Shown: piece by piece, positions 15,326 through 22,717 of the stretch
Layout of the letters: each line of letters begins with the position of its first letter
Numbering within the stretch: the stretch's first letter is position 1
Assembly: GCA_002325605.1 (NCBI GenBank)
Contig: DCSM01000023.1
Span: forward strand, 1 to 25,339
Origin: Chloroflexaceae bacterium UBA1466
GTDB lineage: Bacteria; Chloroflexota; Chloroflexia; Chloroflexales; Chloroflexaceae
DNA: 25,339 bases
Reading direction: 5' to 3'
Program-made: the position numbers and the translations under genes
Notes under the pieces: model-generated
What the model saw: only the letters and a program-made list of their open reading frames with translations
The model's database searches: none
What the model was told of the DNA's origin: nothing

Positions 15326-16513
15326 CTAGAGCCGTTCAAGGATGGCGGCTATGCCTTGGCCGCCGCCAATGCACATGGTGGCCAGGCCATAGCGCCCGCC
15401 TGTGCGTTGGAGTTCAAAAGCCGTCTTGACAATGAGAATCGCGCCGGTGGCCCCGATTGGGTGGCCCAGGGAAATCCCACTACCATTGGGGTTGGGGCGA
15501 TCTTCGGCAATGCCCAATTCGCGCATAACGCCCAGCGCCTGGGCGGCAAAAGCCTCATTCACCTCAAGCAAGTCCATTTGATCCAGCGTCAAGCCCGCTT
15601 TGGCCAGCACTGCTTTGGTCGCTGGGACGGGGCCCATGCCCATAATTTTGTGATCAACGCCCGCATGGGCGTAGGCTACGAGGCGAGCCATTGGCTTGAG
15701 GCCATTTTTCTCAGCGTAACTGCGGTCAGCCAAAACCACTGCGGCTGCCGCATCGTTGATTCCTGAAGCATTCCCCGCCGTGACCGTGCCCGTGGGCTTG
15801 AAGGCTGGGCGGAGTTTGGCAAACCCTTCTAAAGAAGCATCGTGGCGCACGAACTCATCAGTATCAAAAATTCGGGTAGCTTTGCGATCTTTGATCTCGA
15901 CAGGCAAGATTTGGGATTTCAAAACCCCATCAGCAATCGCTTTTGCGGCCCGCTGCTGACTCAACAAAGCCAGCTTATCTTGATCTTCGCGGCTGATATT
16001 GTATTTTTCAGCAATATTCTCCGCCGTGAAGCCCATGTGATATTTCTCAAAGGGGTCGGTAAGCGCCGCGACCATCGCATCAATCACTTGCCCATCGCCC
16101 ATGCGTTGGCCCCAGCGCAGGCCTGGAACCCAGAATTGGCCCCGGCTCATACATTCAGCGCCGCCGCCAATTCCCACCTCAAAATCGCCAAGCATAATGC
16201 GCTGGGCAATCGTAACGATGGCTTCCATCCCGCTCCCGCACAAGCGATTGAGCGTCAAGCCTGGTGTAGTTTCGGGAATTCCAGCCTTAATAAGGGCCAC
16301 GCGCCCCAAATAGTGATCCGCTGGCTCAGTATGAATGACGTTGCCAAAAGCTACATGCTGAATTGCGGCAGGCTCTAAGCCCGCTCGCTTGACCACTTCG
16401 GCAGTAACTAAGCCCGCCAGGACGGTGGGGGGATGATCCTTGAGGCTGCCCCCGTAACTTCCGATAGCTGTCCGCGCTCCGCTCAGGATAACGACTTCAC
16501 GCCCTATGCTCAT
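15326..16513 (-). CDS. phaA: Acetyl-CoA C-acetyltransferase (beta-ketothiolase)
   Basis: A thiolase that condenses two acetyl-CoA to acetoacetyl-CoA, the first step of poly-3-hydroxybutyrate synthesis. All catalytic elements are present: nucleophile Cys92 in LNRLCGSGMEA, the NEAFAAQ motif near residue 320, His351 in GHPIGATGA and Cys381 in CIGGGQG. The 395-residue length matches biosynthetic thiolases. The ATG start is followed by MSIGREVVILSGARTAIG, the standard family N-terminus. It is the last gene of the PHA cluster on the minus strand, 48 bp after the preceding helical-protein gene. A degradative role in fatty acid oxidation cannot be excluded by sequence alone, but the neighbours argue for PHA synthesis. 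Confidence 0.93.
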   Translation of the reverse strand: MSIGREVVILSGARTAIGSYGGSLKDHPPTVLAGLVTAEVVKRAGLEPAAIQHVAFGNVIHTEPADHYLGRVALIKAGIPETTPGLTLNRLCGSGMEAIVTIAQRIMLGDFEVGIGGGAECMSRGQFWVPGLRWGQRMGDGQVIDAMVAALTDPFEKYHMGFTAENIAEKYNISREDQDKLALLSQQRAAKAIADGVLKSQILPVEIKDRKATRIFDTDEFVRHDASLEGFAKLRPAFKPTGTVTAGNASGINDAAAAVVLADRSYAEKNGLKPMARLVAYAHAGVDHKIMGMGPVPATKAVLAKAGLTLDQMDLLEVNEAFAAQALGVMRELGIAEDRPNPNGSGISLGHPIGATGAILIVKTAFELQRTGGRYGLATMCIGGGQGIAAILERL

Positions 16514-16561
16514 AATTCTGTTACCTTAACTTTCCTTACACTGCTAAAAAGTTTCTACGGC

Positions 16562-17059
16562 TTACTTCCCCGAAACCTCAGTTTGTGCTACTTCGGTTGT
16601 ACCTGGGGCCTCTGACGAATCTTTGGGCAACCAAGCTTGCATTAGCTCGCCCTGGCGACGCAGGGTTTCTTCCATGACATTGCCCCACAAGGTCAAAACC
16701 TTTTGCGCTTCTTCAGGTTGGTTCATAACCGTCAAGCTACGCTGTTGTTGAATTACTTTTTCCGCTTTCTCCAGGCGGATGCGGAGACCTTCATTGCGCT
16801 CAAGTAATTCGAGATATCGATAACGGGGAACAACCCCCATTATTTTCCAGTATTGCTCCAGCCATTCTTCAAACAATTCGGGATGGAAGGGGCCACTAAT
16901 CCCTGAAGCGGGCATAAAGCGGCTTGTCCAATGAAGCAACGCATTAGGAGTGGGCGAGCCACCTGTCAGCAATTTGAGAGCTTCTTGGGCTTCAGAATTG
17001 CCCCGGAGCGCATCATTCATGAGGCGAAACCAAGCTTCAACCATGGTTGGCGTGGTCAT
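16562..17059 (-). CDS. PHA-associated helical protein (PhaE/phasin-like)
   Basis: A 165-residue helical protein set between phaC and phaA. A central segment, WLEQYWKIMGVVPRYRYLELLERN (in parts: WLEQYWKIMG and VPRYRYLELLERN), leads into a charged coiled coil (LRIRLEKAEKVIQQQ). This recalls the part of PhaE or PhaR subunits and phasins that precedes their coiled coil. A second helical stretch with regularly spaced Trp and Met residues (LWGNVMEETLRRQGELMQAW) follows, then an acidic, Pro/Thr-rich tail. A frame extends 98 codons further upstream, but it would cross a strong hairpin and overlap the end of phaC, so ATG 17059 is preferred although its ribosome binding site is weak. A role as granule protein or third synthase subunit is an inference. 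Confidence 0.65.
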   Translation of the reverse strand: MTTPTMVEAWFRLMNDALRGNSEAQEALKLLTGGSPTPNALLHWTSRFMPASGISGPFHPELFEEWLEQYWKIMGVVPRYRYLELLERNEGLRIRLEKAEKVIQQQRSLTVMNQPEEAQKVLTLWGNVMEETLRRQGELMQAWLPKDSSEAPGTTEVAQTEVSGK

Positions 17060-17116
17060 GTTGTCTTCACTTTCTGCTACTGCGGCCAAACCCTTTTGGG
17101 CTTTCGCAGGTAGCGC

Positions 17117-17155
17117 GAGACCCAAAGGGCTTTGGTCTTGTAGCCTTTGGGTCTC
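17117..17155 (-). other. Intercistronic hairpin after phaC
   Basis: GAGACCCAAAGGGCT (17117-17131) pairs with AGCCTTTGGGTCTC (17142-17155) with one bulged base and a 10-nt loop. There is no T-run after it in the direction of transcription, so it is more likely an RNA stability or processing element than a full terminator. A smaller AAACCC/GGGCTTT stem lies next to it. Confidence 0.6.
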
Positions 17156-17168
17156 AACAAATCTCTGC

Positions 17169-18260
17169 TTAACCGCGAGCCTTAATCCAGTTGGCAATGG
17201 AGGGCGCGAGGTCTTTTTGGGCTTTCCCGCTGACATACATCCCAATATGCCCAACGGGGAACGGCATATCGGTATAATCTTTGCTGCCGACGACCTTTTC
17301 AAGGGCCCGTGAAGAGGGTGGGGGCACAAGATGATCTTTTTCGGCGTAGACATTCAAAACGGGCATCGTAATGTTGGCCAAATTGACTTTATCCTTACCA
17401 ATCACTACTTCGCCCTTGATCAGTTTGTTATCTTGGAAGAAATCCTTGACAAACTGCTTGTAGGCTTCACCCGCAAGATCGGGGCTATCAAAAATCCATT
17501 CTTCCATCCGCAGGAAGTTGAGCAATTTAGCCTTATCGTCCACAATATCAATCATATCAGCATACTTCTGAACCATCAGCGCGAAAGGCTGAAGCATCAG
17601 AAAGCCGAAATTCATGAGGTCGCCAGGAATATTGCCCAAGCCAGCTACCATCAGGTCGGGGTTTATCCCACCGCCCCACAAATTGATTAGCCCTGGAGAT
17701 CGGCCTGAGGCGTGAAAGTCAATCGGCGCGACCATCAAGATCAGGTTTTTGACCTTCTCAGGATGAATCGAGGTGTAACAACTGCTCATTGAGCCGCCTT
17801 GACAGATGCCCAGGAGGTTAATCTGGTCAAGACCATGCTTCTCCCGAATGAAGTCTACACAATTGTCAACATAGACATTGATATAATCATCGAGGGTCAG
17901 CCAGCGATCTGCATTGCTGGGGTAGCCCCAGTCAATCAGATAAACATCAATGCCTAACTTGACGAGATTGCGGATCAAGGAGCGGTCTTCTTGGAGGTCG
18001 GCCACGGCGGGGCGATTGACCAGCGCATAGACGATAAACAGCGGAATCGGGAAGAGCTTGTCTTCGGCAACCACGGGCTTGTAGCGGTATAAGGTGATTT
18101 TATCTTCAGTATAGACGGCTTCACGGGGGGCCGTCCCAACTTGGACATCAGAGTGTTTGAGTCCCGCAAGGGTTTTGATGCCCCCAAGCAGCTTTTGGTT
18201 GATTTCGGTTACTTCCCTAAGCGTATCTTCGGGGTTAATCTGCAAGGGAAAAGCTTGCAC
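17169..18260 (-). CDS. phaC: Class III poly(3-hydroxyalkanoate) synthase catalytic subunit
   Basis: The polymerase subunit that joins 3-hydroxyacyl-CoA units into PHA. It is an alpha/beta hydrolase with the synthase box GICQGG (Cys153), Asp309 in YAEKDHLVPP and His338 in PVGHIGMYVSG, the complete catalytic triad. It aligns closely, from memory, with the Allochromatium vinosum class III enzyme over the whole length, including EAVYTEDKITLYRYKP and YLIDWGYP. The GTG at 18260 is chosen because it has AAAGGA upstream and puts the N-terminus (QAFPLQINPEDTL) level with the family; a TTG nine codons earlier is less likely. The 363 residues fit class III. PhaE is encoded immediately upstream, as expected for this class. 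Confidence 0.95.
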   Translation of the reverse strand: MQAFPLQINPEDTLREVTEINQKLLGGIKTLAGLKHSDVQVGTAPREAVYTEDKITLYRYKPVVAEDKLFPIPLFIVYALVNRPAVADLQEDRSLIRNLVKLGIDVYLIDWGYPSNADRWLTLDDYINVYVDNCVDFIREKHGLDQINLLGICQGGSMSSCYTSIHPEKVKNLILMVAPIDFHASGRSPGLINLWGGGINPDLMVAGLGNIPGDLMNFGFLMLQPFALMVQKYADMIDIVDDKAKLLNFLRMEEWIFDSPDLAGEAYKQFVKDFFQDNKLIKGEVVIGKDKVNLANITMPVLNVYAEKDHLVPPPSSRALEKVVGSKDYTDMPFPVGHIGMYVSGKAQKDLAPSIANWIKARG

Positions 18261-18327
18261 CTGAGTAGATCCTTTCAGTTCACGCAATTTGGGCTAACGC
18301 CCAGCTTCAAAGCAACAAACGCCAAGC

Positions 18328-19347
18328 CTAAGCCTTGGCCTTCAAAGCCTTTTTGAGAGCCTTGATCTCTTTCCGCAACTCGTAGATATTGCGATGCGCT
18401 TCATCCATCTCTGTGCGGGTCGGAAAATGCCCATATTTCATCGTTTCGTCAACGATGGCCCGTTCAGAAATCCGATATTGCATTGTCGCATTGACAAAAT
18501 TCCCCTGCACCTGGGCATATTCTGGGGAACGGAAGATCGCATCAAAGCTCTTGTCGGCGGCGCTCGTCCAGAGGCTCATCAATTCGCGCATACTTTGCAC
18601 GGGTTTGCCTTGCTCCGTGCGTTGGATCATTTCGCGCATTACCTGCTCAAACACGCCCGCCCACGCATCCGCAACGAGAAGCTGATAATCATCCATTGCC
18701 TGGCGAGAAGCACGCCAGTCTTCAAAACCTTTGGCCAGCTTTTCTTCAAGCTCACGGGTAAACCCAACACTTGGGGAGCCACTCATGCTCCCAAAAGTTC
18801 GGTCAAAGGCTCCCCAATAGAGCTTCGTGAAGTCCAGCATTTCGGCATTACTCCCGCCGACAAAGCCTGGCGCAACCTGCATAACTTCCATCCAAGGGCG
18901 ATTGAAAGCCTGGATTTGGGAAGTATAAGTTTCCCAAAGTTGATTGAGGCCTTGCGTTGCCTGGTTCATTCCCGCGACATTGGGAGTCATTTGGCGGCGC
19001 ATCTGCTCGGTATAATTCGTAATTAAGGCTTGCCAATCTTCGCCAGCTTCGACCTTGGGCGCAATGGCTTTCCAGGCACTGATGGTCAATTCCATAAAGC
19101 GCATCATCGCCGCTTGGCTGGCAACCATCTGGCGCGAAGCGTTTTTGGAGGCTGGGTCCGCGCTGGCGGTCCAGGTCTCTAAGCTCTGGGACACCATCTT
19201 CTGCCATTGGTCAATCATGCCCGTATTCGGGGTCATTATGTTGGGGGAAGCGAAGGATTGCATCGTTTCAAACCAGCCGCCCCACATCTTCTTTTGCATT
19301 TCAGTCCAAGCACTCATCGTGCTTTCAGCTTGTTGGGTCCAGGTCAT
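18328..19347 (-). CDS. phaE: Class III PHA synthase subunit PhaE
   Basis: The non-catalytic partner that activates and stabilises PhaC. The N-terminus is rich in Trp, Met and Gln (MTWTQQAESTMSAWTEMQKKMWGGW in two blocks, MTWTQQAESTMSAW and TEMQKKMWGGW), typical of PhaE. A middle region full of Trp and aromatic residues follows. The C-terminus ends in the family hallmark: ISERAIVDETMKYGHFPTR, then a HRNIYELRKEIKALKKALKA coiled-coil tail. The 339 residues match the usual ~350. The ATG at 19347 is chosen because the extra 22 residues of the longer frame do not look like the family; no good ribosome binding site is seen, so the start is moderately certain. It precedes phaC by 67 bp on the same strand. 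Confidence 0.9.
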   Translation of the reverse strand: MTWTQQAESTMSAWTEMQKKMWGGWFETMQSFASPNIMTPNTGMIDQWQKMVSQSLETWTASADPASKNASRQMVASQAAMMRFMELTISAWKAIAPKVEAGEDWQALITNYTEQMRRQMTPNVAGMNQATQGLNQLWETYTSQIQAFNRPWMEVMQVAPGFVGGSNAEMLDFTKLYWGAFDRTFGSMSGSPSVGFTRELEEKLAKGFEDWRASRQAMDDYQLLVADAWAGVFEQVMREMIQRTEQGKPVQSMRELMSLWTSAADKSFDAIFRSPEYAQVQGNFVNATMQYRISERAIVDETMKYGHFPTRTEMDEAHRNIYELRKEIKALKKALKAKA

Positions 19348-19436
19348 AAAGTGTACGGTCAAATCGCTCCCGCTGAGATGCGCGAGGAATACCGCAACTC
19401 CTTTCTGTTGCAAGCGATACTATTTTGGCATAAACC

Positions 19437-19496
19437 ATCGTGCTGTTAGCTTTTGAAGCAGTTATTTGAAGCTGCCTCAGCGGCCAGCAGCACGAT
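19437..19496 (-). other. Inverted repeat between phaB and phaE
   Basis: ATCGTGCTG (19437-19445) and CAGCACGAT (19488-19496) form a stem of 9 bp, extendable to 11 with a wobble pair, around a 42-nt loop. No T-run follows in the direction of transcription. It may be a processing or stability element dividing phaB from phaEC mRNA. Confidence 0.45.
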
Positions 19497-19536
19497 TAGA
19501 TTGTTAAAAAGCGCTCTGTCCTAAGCCCGTGAAGGC

Positions 19537-20283
19537 TTAAACCCGCATCAATCCGCCATTAACCGCGATAACTTGCCCCGTAATGAAGCTTGATTCATCA
19601 GAAGCGAGGAAAAGGTAGGTGTTGGCAATATCTTGGGGATCGCCCAAGCGGCGGAGCGGTGTTTTCCCCCGAATATCGTCCAGGACTTTTTCGGGCACGG
19701 TAGCCAACATTGGGGTCATCGTGAAGCCTGGAGCCACAGCATTGACGCGCACCCCTTTTGGCCCCAGTTCAATTGACCAGGTGTAGGTCATAGCAATTAC
19801 GCCGCCCTTCGTGGCAGCATAGTTGCTTTGGCCAAAGTTCCCATATAGCCCAACAATGGAACTTGCGTTCATAATCGAACCGCCGCCCTGCTCGGCCATA
19901 ATTGTGCCAACGGCTTTGCCGCAGAGCCAAACACCTTTGAGATTGACATTGATGACCGCATCCCATTGGTCTTCGGTCATTTTCTGCAACCGTGAATCTT
20001 TGGTGATCCCGGCATTGTTGACGAGGGCATCAATGCGCCCGCCGCCAAATGCAACCGTCGCCTTTACCAGCTCGTCAACCGAAGCCGCGTTGGCTACGTT
20101 CACTTTGACTGCCAAAGCTGAACCGCCAGCTGCTTTGATCTTCTCAACAACCTGCTTGGCGGTCTCTTCGTTCATATCCGCCACAACTACTTTTGCTCCT
20201 TCCCGAGCAAAAGTCAACGCCGTAACCTCACCGATCCCTTGGCCTCCACCAGTAACGATAGCAACTTTGTCCTTGAGCCGCAT
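19537..20283 (-). CDS. phaB: Acetoacetyl-CoA reductase (SDR family)
   Basis: A short-chain dehydrogenase that reduces acetoacetyl-CoA to (R)-3-hydroxybutyryl-CoA. Visible features are the nucleotide motif TGGGQGIG (residues 11-18), NNAG (89-92), Asn114, and the catalytic Ser142, Tyr155 and Lys159 in SNYAATKGG. The 248-residue length is that of FabG/PhaB. The sequence VVADMNEE after the second strand suggests an acidic residue at the position often linked with NAD(H) preference, so the cofactor is open. The ATG at 20283 has AAAGGAG nine nt upstream; an extended frame of 11 more codons overlaps that site. FabG of fatty acid synthesis is the main alternative, but the location in a PHA cluster favours PhaB. 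Confidence 0.88.
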   Translation of the reverse strand: MRLKDKVAIVTGGGQGIGEVTALTFAREGAKVVVADMNEETAKQVVEKIKAAGGSALAVKVNVANAASVDELVKATVAFGGGRIDALVNNAGITKDSRLQKMTEDQWDAVINVNLKGVWLCGKAVGTIMAEQGGGSIMNASSIVGLYGNFGQSNYAATKGGVIAMTYTWSIELGPKGVRVNAVAPGFTMTPMLATVPEKVLDDIRGKTPLRRLGDPQDIANTYLFLASDESSFITGQVIAVNGGLMRV

Positions 20284-20308
20284 TACCAAAAACTCCTTTA
20301 TACCTATG

Positions 20309-20325
20309 GCAGGCAAGATACCTGC
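20309..20325. repeat. Diverged R3 hairpin in the phaB leader
   Basis: GCAGGCAAGATACCTGC can fold as a hairpin and resembles the repeats after rplY (2284-2367). It lies just upstream of the phaB ribosome binding site. Confidence 0.45.
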
Positions 20326-20412
20326 GCTCCGAGTTGATGAATAGCATGAAAAACAGTTTGCTCAGGCTTGGTTATTGAGGTTTATTAGCCTTCGCCGCTT
20401 GAAGTTGTTGGA

Positions 20413-22059
20413 CTAAGAACGGGTGGTAGATCGACTCAACTTCGTGCGCCGTAGATTTTGGAACTCTTCCAACAGCTTTTCGGTTTTCTTATCAAGGGCT
20501 TGAATGCGTAATTCAAGTTTGGCCAGATCAACATTTTGGGCCACAGGATCAACTAATCCAGCAGGCTGGTTCTGGTCCGCTTGAATCATGGCTGCCAATC
20601 GATCTATTTTGGCATTCAGAGCTTGAAAGCGCGTTTCAAGATCAGCGATTCCTGTACCTTGATCGCTATTTGTGACTTTTACTTCGGCTTGCAACGCCTT
20701 AAACAGCTTCAATAATTGCTTATCATTTGTGGCAAGGGCTTTAAAACGAGCTTCAAGGTCAACAATGCCCGTGCTTTGATCGCTATTGGTCGTTTGCACT
20801 TCGGCTTGCAACGTTTGAAACATTTTTAACAATTGTTCATTACTTGCGGCGAGGGTTTGGAAGCGTGTTTCAAGGTCAACAATGCCCGTGCTTTGATCGC
20901 TATTGGTCGTTTGCACTTCGGCTTGCAACGTTTGAAACAACTTTAACAATTGTTCATTACTTGCGGCGAGGGTTTGGAAGCGTGTTTCAAGGTCAACAAG
21001 GCCCGTGCTTTGATCACTATTGGTTGTTTGCACTTCGGCTTGCAACGTTTGAAACAACTTTAACAATTGTTCATTACTTGTGGCGATGGTTTGGAAGCGC
21101 GTTTCAAGATCAACAAGGCCCGTGCTTTGATCACTATTGGTCGTTTGCACTTCGGCTTGCAACGTTTGAAACAACTTTAACAATTGTTCATTACTTGCGG
21201 CGATGGTTTGGAAGCGCGTTTCAAGATCAGCAATACCAGTACTTTGATCACTATTGGTCGTTTGCACTTCGGTTTGCAAAGTTTGAAAGAGCTTCAACAA
21301 TTGTTCATTGCTGGTCGCAATAGCCCGAAAACGCGTTTCAAGATCAACAAGGCCCGTGCTTTGATCACTGTTTGTCGCTTGCACTTCGGCTTGCAGCGCT
21401 TGAAAGGTTTTCAATAATTGATCATTGTTTGTTGCGAGAAATTGGAAACGGGTCTCAAGATCAACAAGGCCCGTGCTTTGATCACTATTCGTCGCTTGTA
21501 CTTCAGCTTGCAAGGACTGAAAGGTTTTCAACAACTGCTCATTACTTGCGGCGATGGTCTGAAAGCGCGTTTCAAGGTCGGCAATCCCAGTACTTTGATC
21601 GCTATTTGTGGTTTCAACCTCAGCCTGCAACCGTTGAAAATGCTTGACCAACTGCTCTGTACGCTCAAGCGACTCAACGAATTTGGTATCTAACCCCTGG
21701 ATTTTTGTTTCCAACGTAGTGATTGAGCCATTTTGGTTGGGTATTCCAGCGAGGGTTTGATTTTGGCTCTGAAGGATGTGCAAAATATCATCCGCTTTAG
21801 TTCCAAAAGCTACCAGGCGAGCTTCGGCTTTCGCGGTTTGCGTGGCTAACCGTTTAACTTCTTCGCGGGTTGGAATATGTAAGCTGGTCAAAAGCCCCGT
21901 TACGGCTTGCTCCAGAATGCGGCGGAGAGCGGTTGAAGATGCAAGGTAGGTATCAAGATAGGTATTCATCGCCTGTGAAAAGATTTCCATATTTGCCTCA
22001 CTGAATGAGTGCCAAGAACTCACTGGCTCGATTGGATCAGGCTTGCTTTGCTGATTCAT
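20413..22059 (-). CDS. Phasin-like protein with nine 39-residue coiled-coil repeats
   Basis: A 548-residue protein. The N-terminal part (residues 20-90) looks like a phasin/PHA granule-associated domain: two helices, then TSLHIPTREEVKRLA and a charged helix. Residues 148-498 are nine tandem 39-residue repeats of the form TNSDQSTG.(V/A)DLETRFQ..A.SNEQLLK.FQ.LQAE; eight are well conserved and the last is degenerate. Thirty-nine equals four heptads plus one hendecad, which suits a long, nearly straight coiled coil. The C-terminal 50 residues form one more helix and a basic Ser/Thr/Arg tail. The ATG at 22059 lacks a ribosome binding site; an ATG at 21990 (GAGG before it) is possible. A consensus AAAGGAG lies 51 nt upstream of 22059, eight nt before an in-frame ATT. 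The role is inferred from the domain and its place upstream of phaB. Confidence 0.75.
   Translation of the reverse strand: MNQQSKPDPIEPVSSWHSFSEANMEIFSQAMNTYLDTYLASSTALRRILEQAVTGLLTSLHIPTREEVKRLATQTAKAEARLVAFGTKADDILHILQSQNQTLAGIPNQNGSITTLETKIQGLDTKFVESLERTEQLVKHFQRLQAEVETTNSDQSTGIADLETRFQTIAASNEQLLKTFQSLQAEVQATNSDQSTGLVDLETRFQFLATNNDQLLKTFQALQAEVQATNSDQSTGLVDLETRFRAIATSNEQLLKLFQTLQTEVQTTNSDQSTGIADLETRFQTIAASNEQLLKLFQTLQAEVQTTNSDQSTGLVDLETRFQTIATSNEQLLKLFQTLQAEVQTTNSDQSTGLVDLETRFQTLAASNEQLLKLFQTLQAEVQTTNSDQSTGIVDLETRFQTLAASNEQLLKMFQTLQAEVQTTNSDQSTGIVDLEARFKALATNDKQLLKLFKALQAEVKVTNSDQGTGIADLETRFQALNAKIDRLAAMIQADQNQPAGLVDPVAQNVDLAKLELRIQALDKKTEKLLEEFQNLRRTKLSRSTTRS
20566..21618 (-). repeat. Nine tandem 117-bp coding repeats
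   Basis: The repeats encode the 39-residue coiled-coil units. Neighbouring central units are almost identical at DNA level as well, including silent positions, so copy number has probably changed recently by slippage or recombination, or the units are being homogenised. Confidence 0.9.
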
Positions 22060-22532
22060 AGCACAATGGCAAGATATTCTCCCGCTGGCCTGGGAAAAAA
22101 TTCGCCAAGCTCCTTTCCTGAATCCTAACTAACATAAGCTACAAATGTAAACAATCCCAATTCAACAAAATTGGATTTTTAGGGACTTAGCCCAGGTGGT
22201 TTAGGCCCCCAGATTACAAAAAGGAAAACCGCTCAAAGCAACAAAACTCGGCGGAACTTTACTTCAACTTTTCGCAAATGATGGTAGCATTAAAACGCTT
22301 TGATGTCAAACGTGATTAGGCTTAGGTATAACTTTAATGGTCAACGGTTTATCTCAAAGCAATAAATAGTCTTAAAAGCAGTTTTAGGGTTTAATAAATA
22401 GAATTGCACTCTAAGTGTAGCTTTACGACTATCACAAGAGATAGATGCACAGTAGTAGCTAGTTAAGATTAAGAAGTTACAAAGTAGTTACAAAACCAAA
22501 AAATATGCGGTTAGATAAGCAGTCCCTTAGGC
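22060..22532. other. AT-rich intergenic region upstream of the phasin-like gene
   Basis: About 470 bp with no credible reading frame. It holds a possible minus-strand promoter near the phasin-like gene (22131-22160) and a consensus Shine-Dalgarno (22110-22116 on the minus strand). The remainder (22180-22530) is AT-rich with no feature I can name. Confidence 0.4.
22131..22160 (-). promoter_or_regulatory. Possible promoter of the phasin-like gene/PHA cluster
   Basis: On the minus strand TTGGGA (22155-22160), an 18-bp spacer and TATGTT (22131-22136). The match is moderate. It would start near 22124, just before the consensus AAAGGAG. Confidence 0.35.
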
Positions 22533-22587
22533 CTCTGGTTTCGGCAAGCTCAACCAACGAAAACGGCCCCTGAGCTTGGCGAAGGGC
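22533..22587. repeat. Dispersed palindromic repeat R1, copy 2
   Basis: It matches the copy at 3021-3075 over about 46 bp, differing by one base in the loop and a few in the right arm. Arms TTCGGCAAGCTCA and TGAGCTTGGCGAA form a stem. Confidence 0.8.
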
Positions 22588-22628
22588 GACTGGCAAGCCG
22601 TTGCTTCTATATCAAAGCGGAGGTTTCG

Positions 22629-22706
22629 CCCTCGGAATCCACGGCGGTTGCTGAACTTGCTGAAGCATAGCCGTGGCCCAACAGCTAAAGCTGTTGATTC
22701 CGAGGG
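22629..22706. repeat. Palindromic element R2, copy 1 (downstream of the SEDS gene)
   Basis: The ends CCCTCGGAATC and GATTCCGAGGG are perfect inverted repeats. Inside are two hairpins: CCACGGC...GCCGTGG and AACAGCTAAAGCTGTT, giving a cloverleaf-like fold. The loop of the first hairpin carries an extra ~20 bp (GGTTGCTGAACTTGCTGAAG) resembling an arm of R1. Confidence 0.75.
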
Positions 22707-22717
22707 AAAATACGCGC

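Noticed and set aside
17060..17353. 98-codon N-terminal extension of the small PHA-associated protein
   Set aside because: It overlaps the end of phaC in another frame and translates a strong hairpin; its composition does not look like protein.
20566..21618. Regular 117-bp repeat considered as a CRISPR-like array
   Set aside because: The units are contiguous without spacers and are in frame within one coding sequence.
20844..21693. Several plus-strand frames across the 117-bp repeats
   Set aside because: They are mirror frames of the repeat unit; the minus frame has the phasin-like N-terminus and coiled-coil logic.
22153..22180. AATCCCAATT...AATTGGATTTTT as a plus-strand terminator
   Set aside because: The stem is short, AT-rich and has a bulge, and there is no plus-strand gene before it to terminate.
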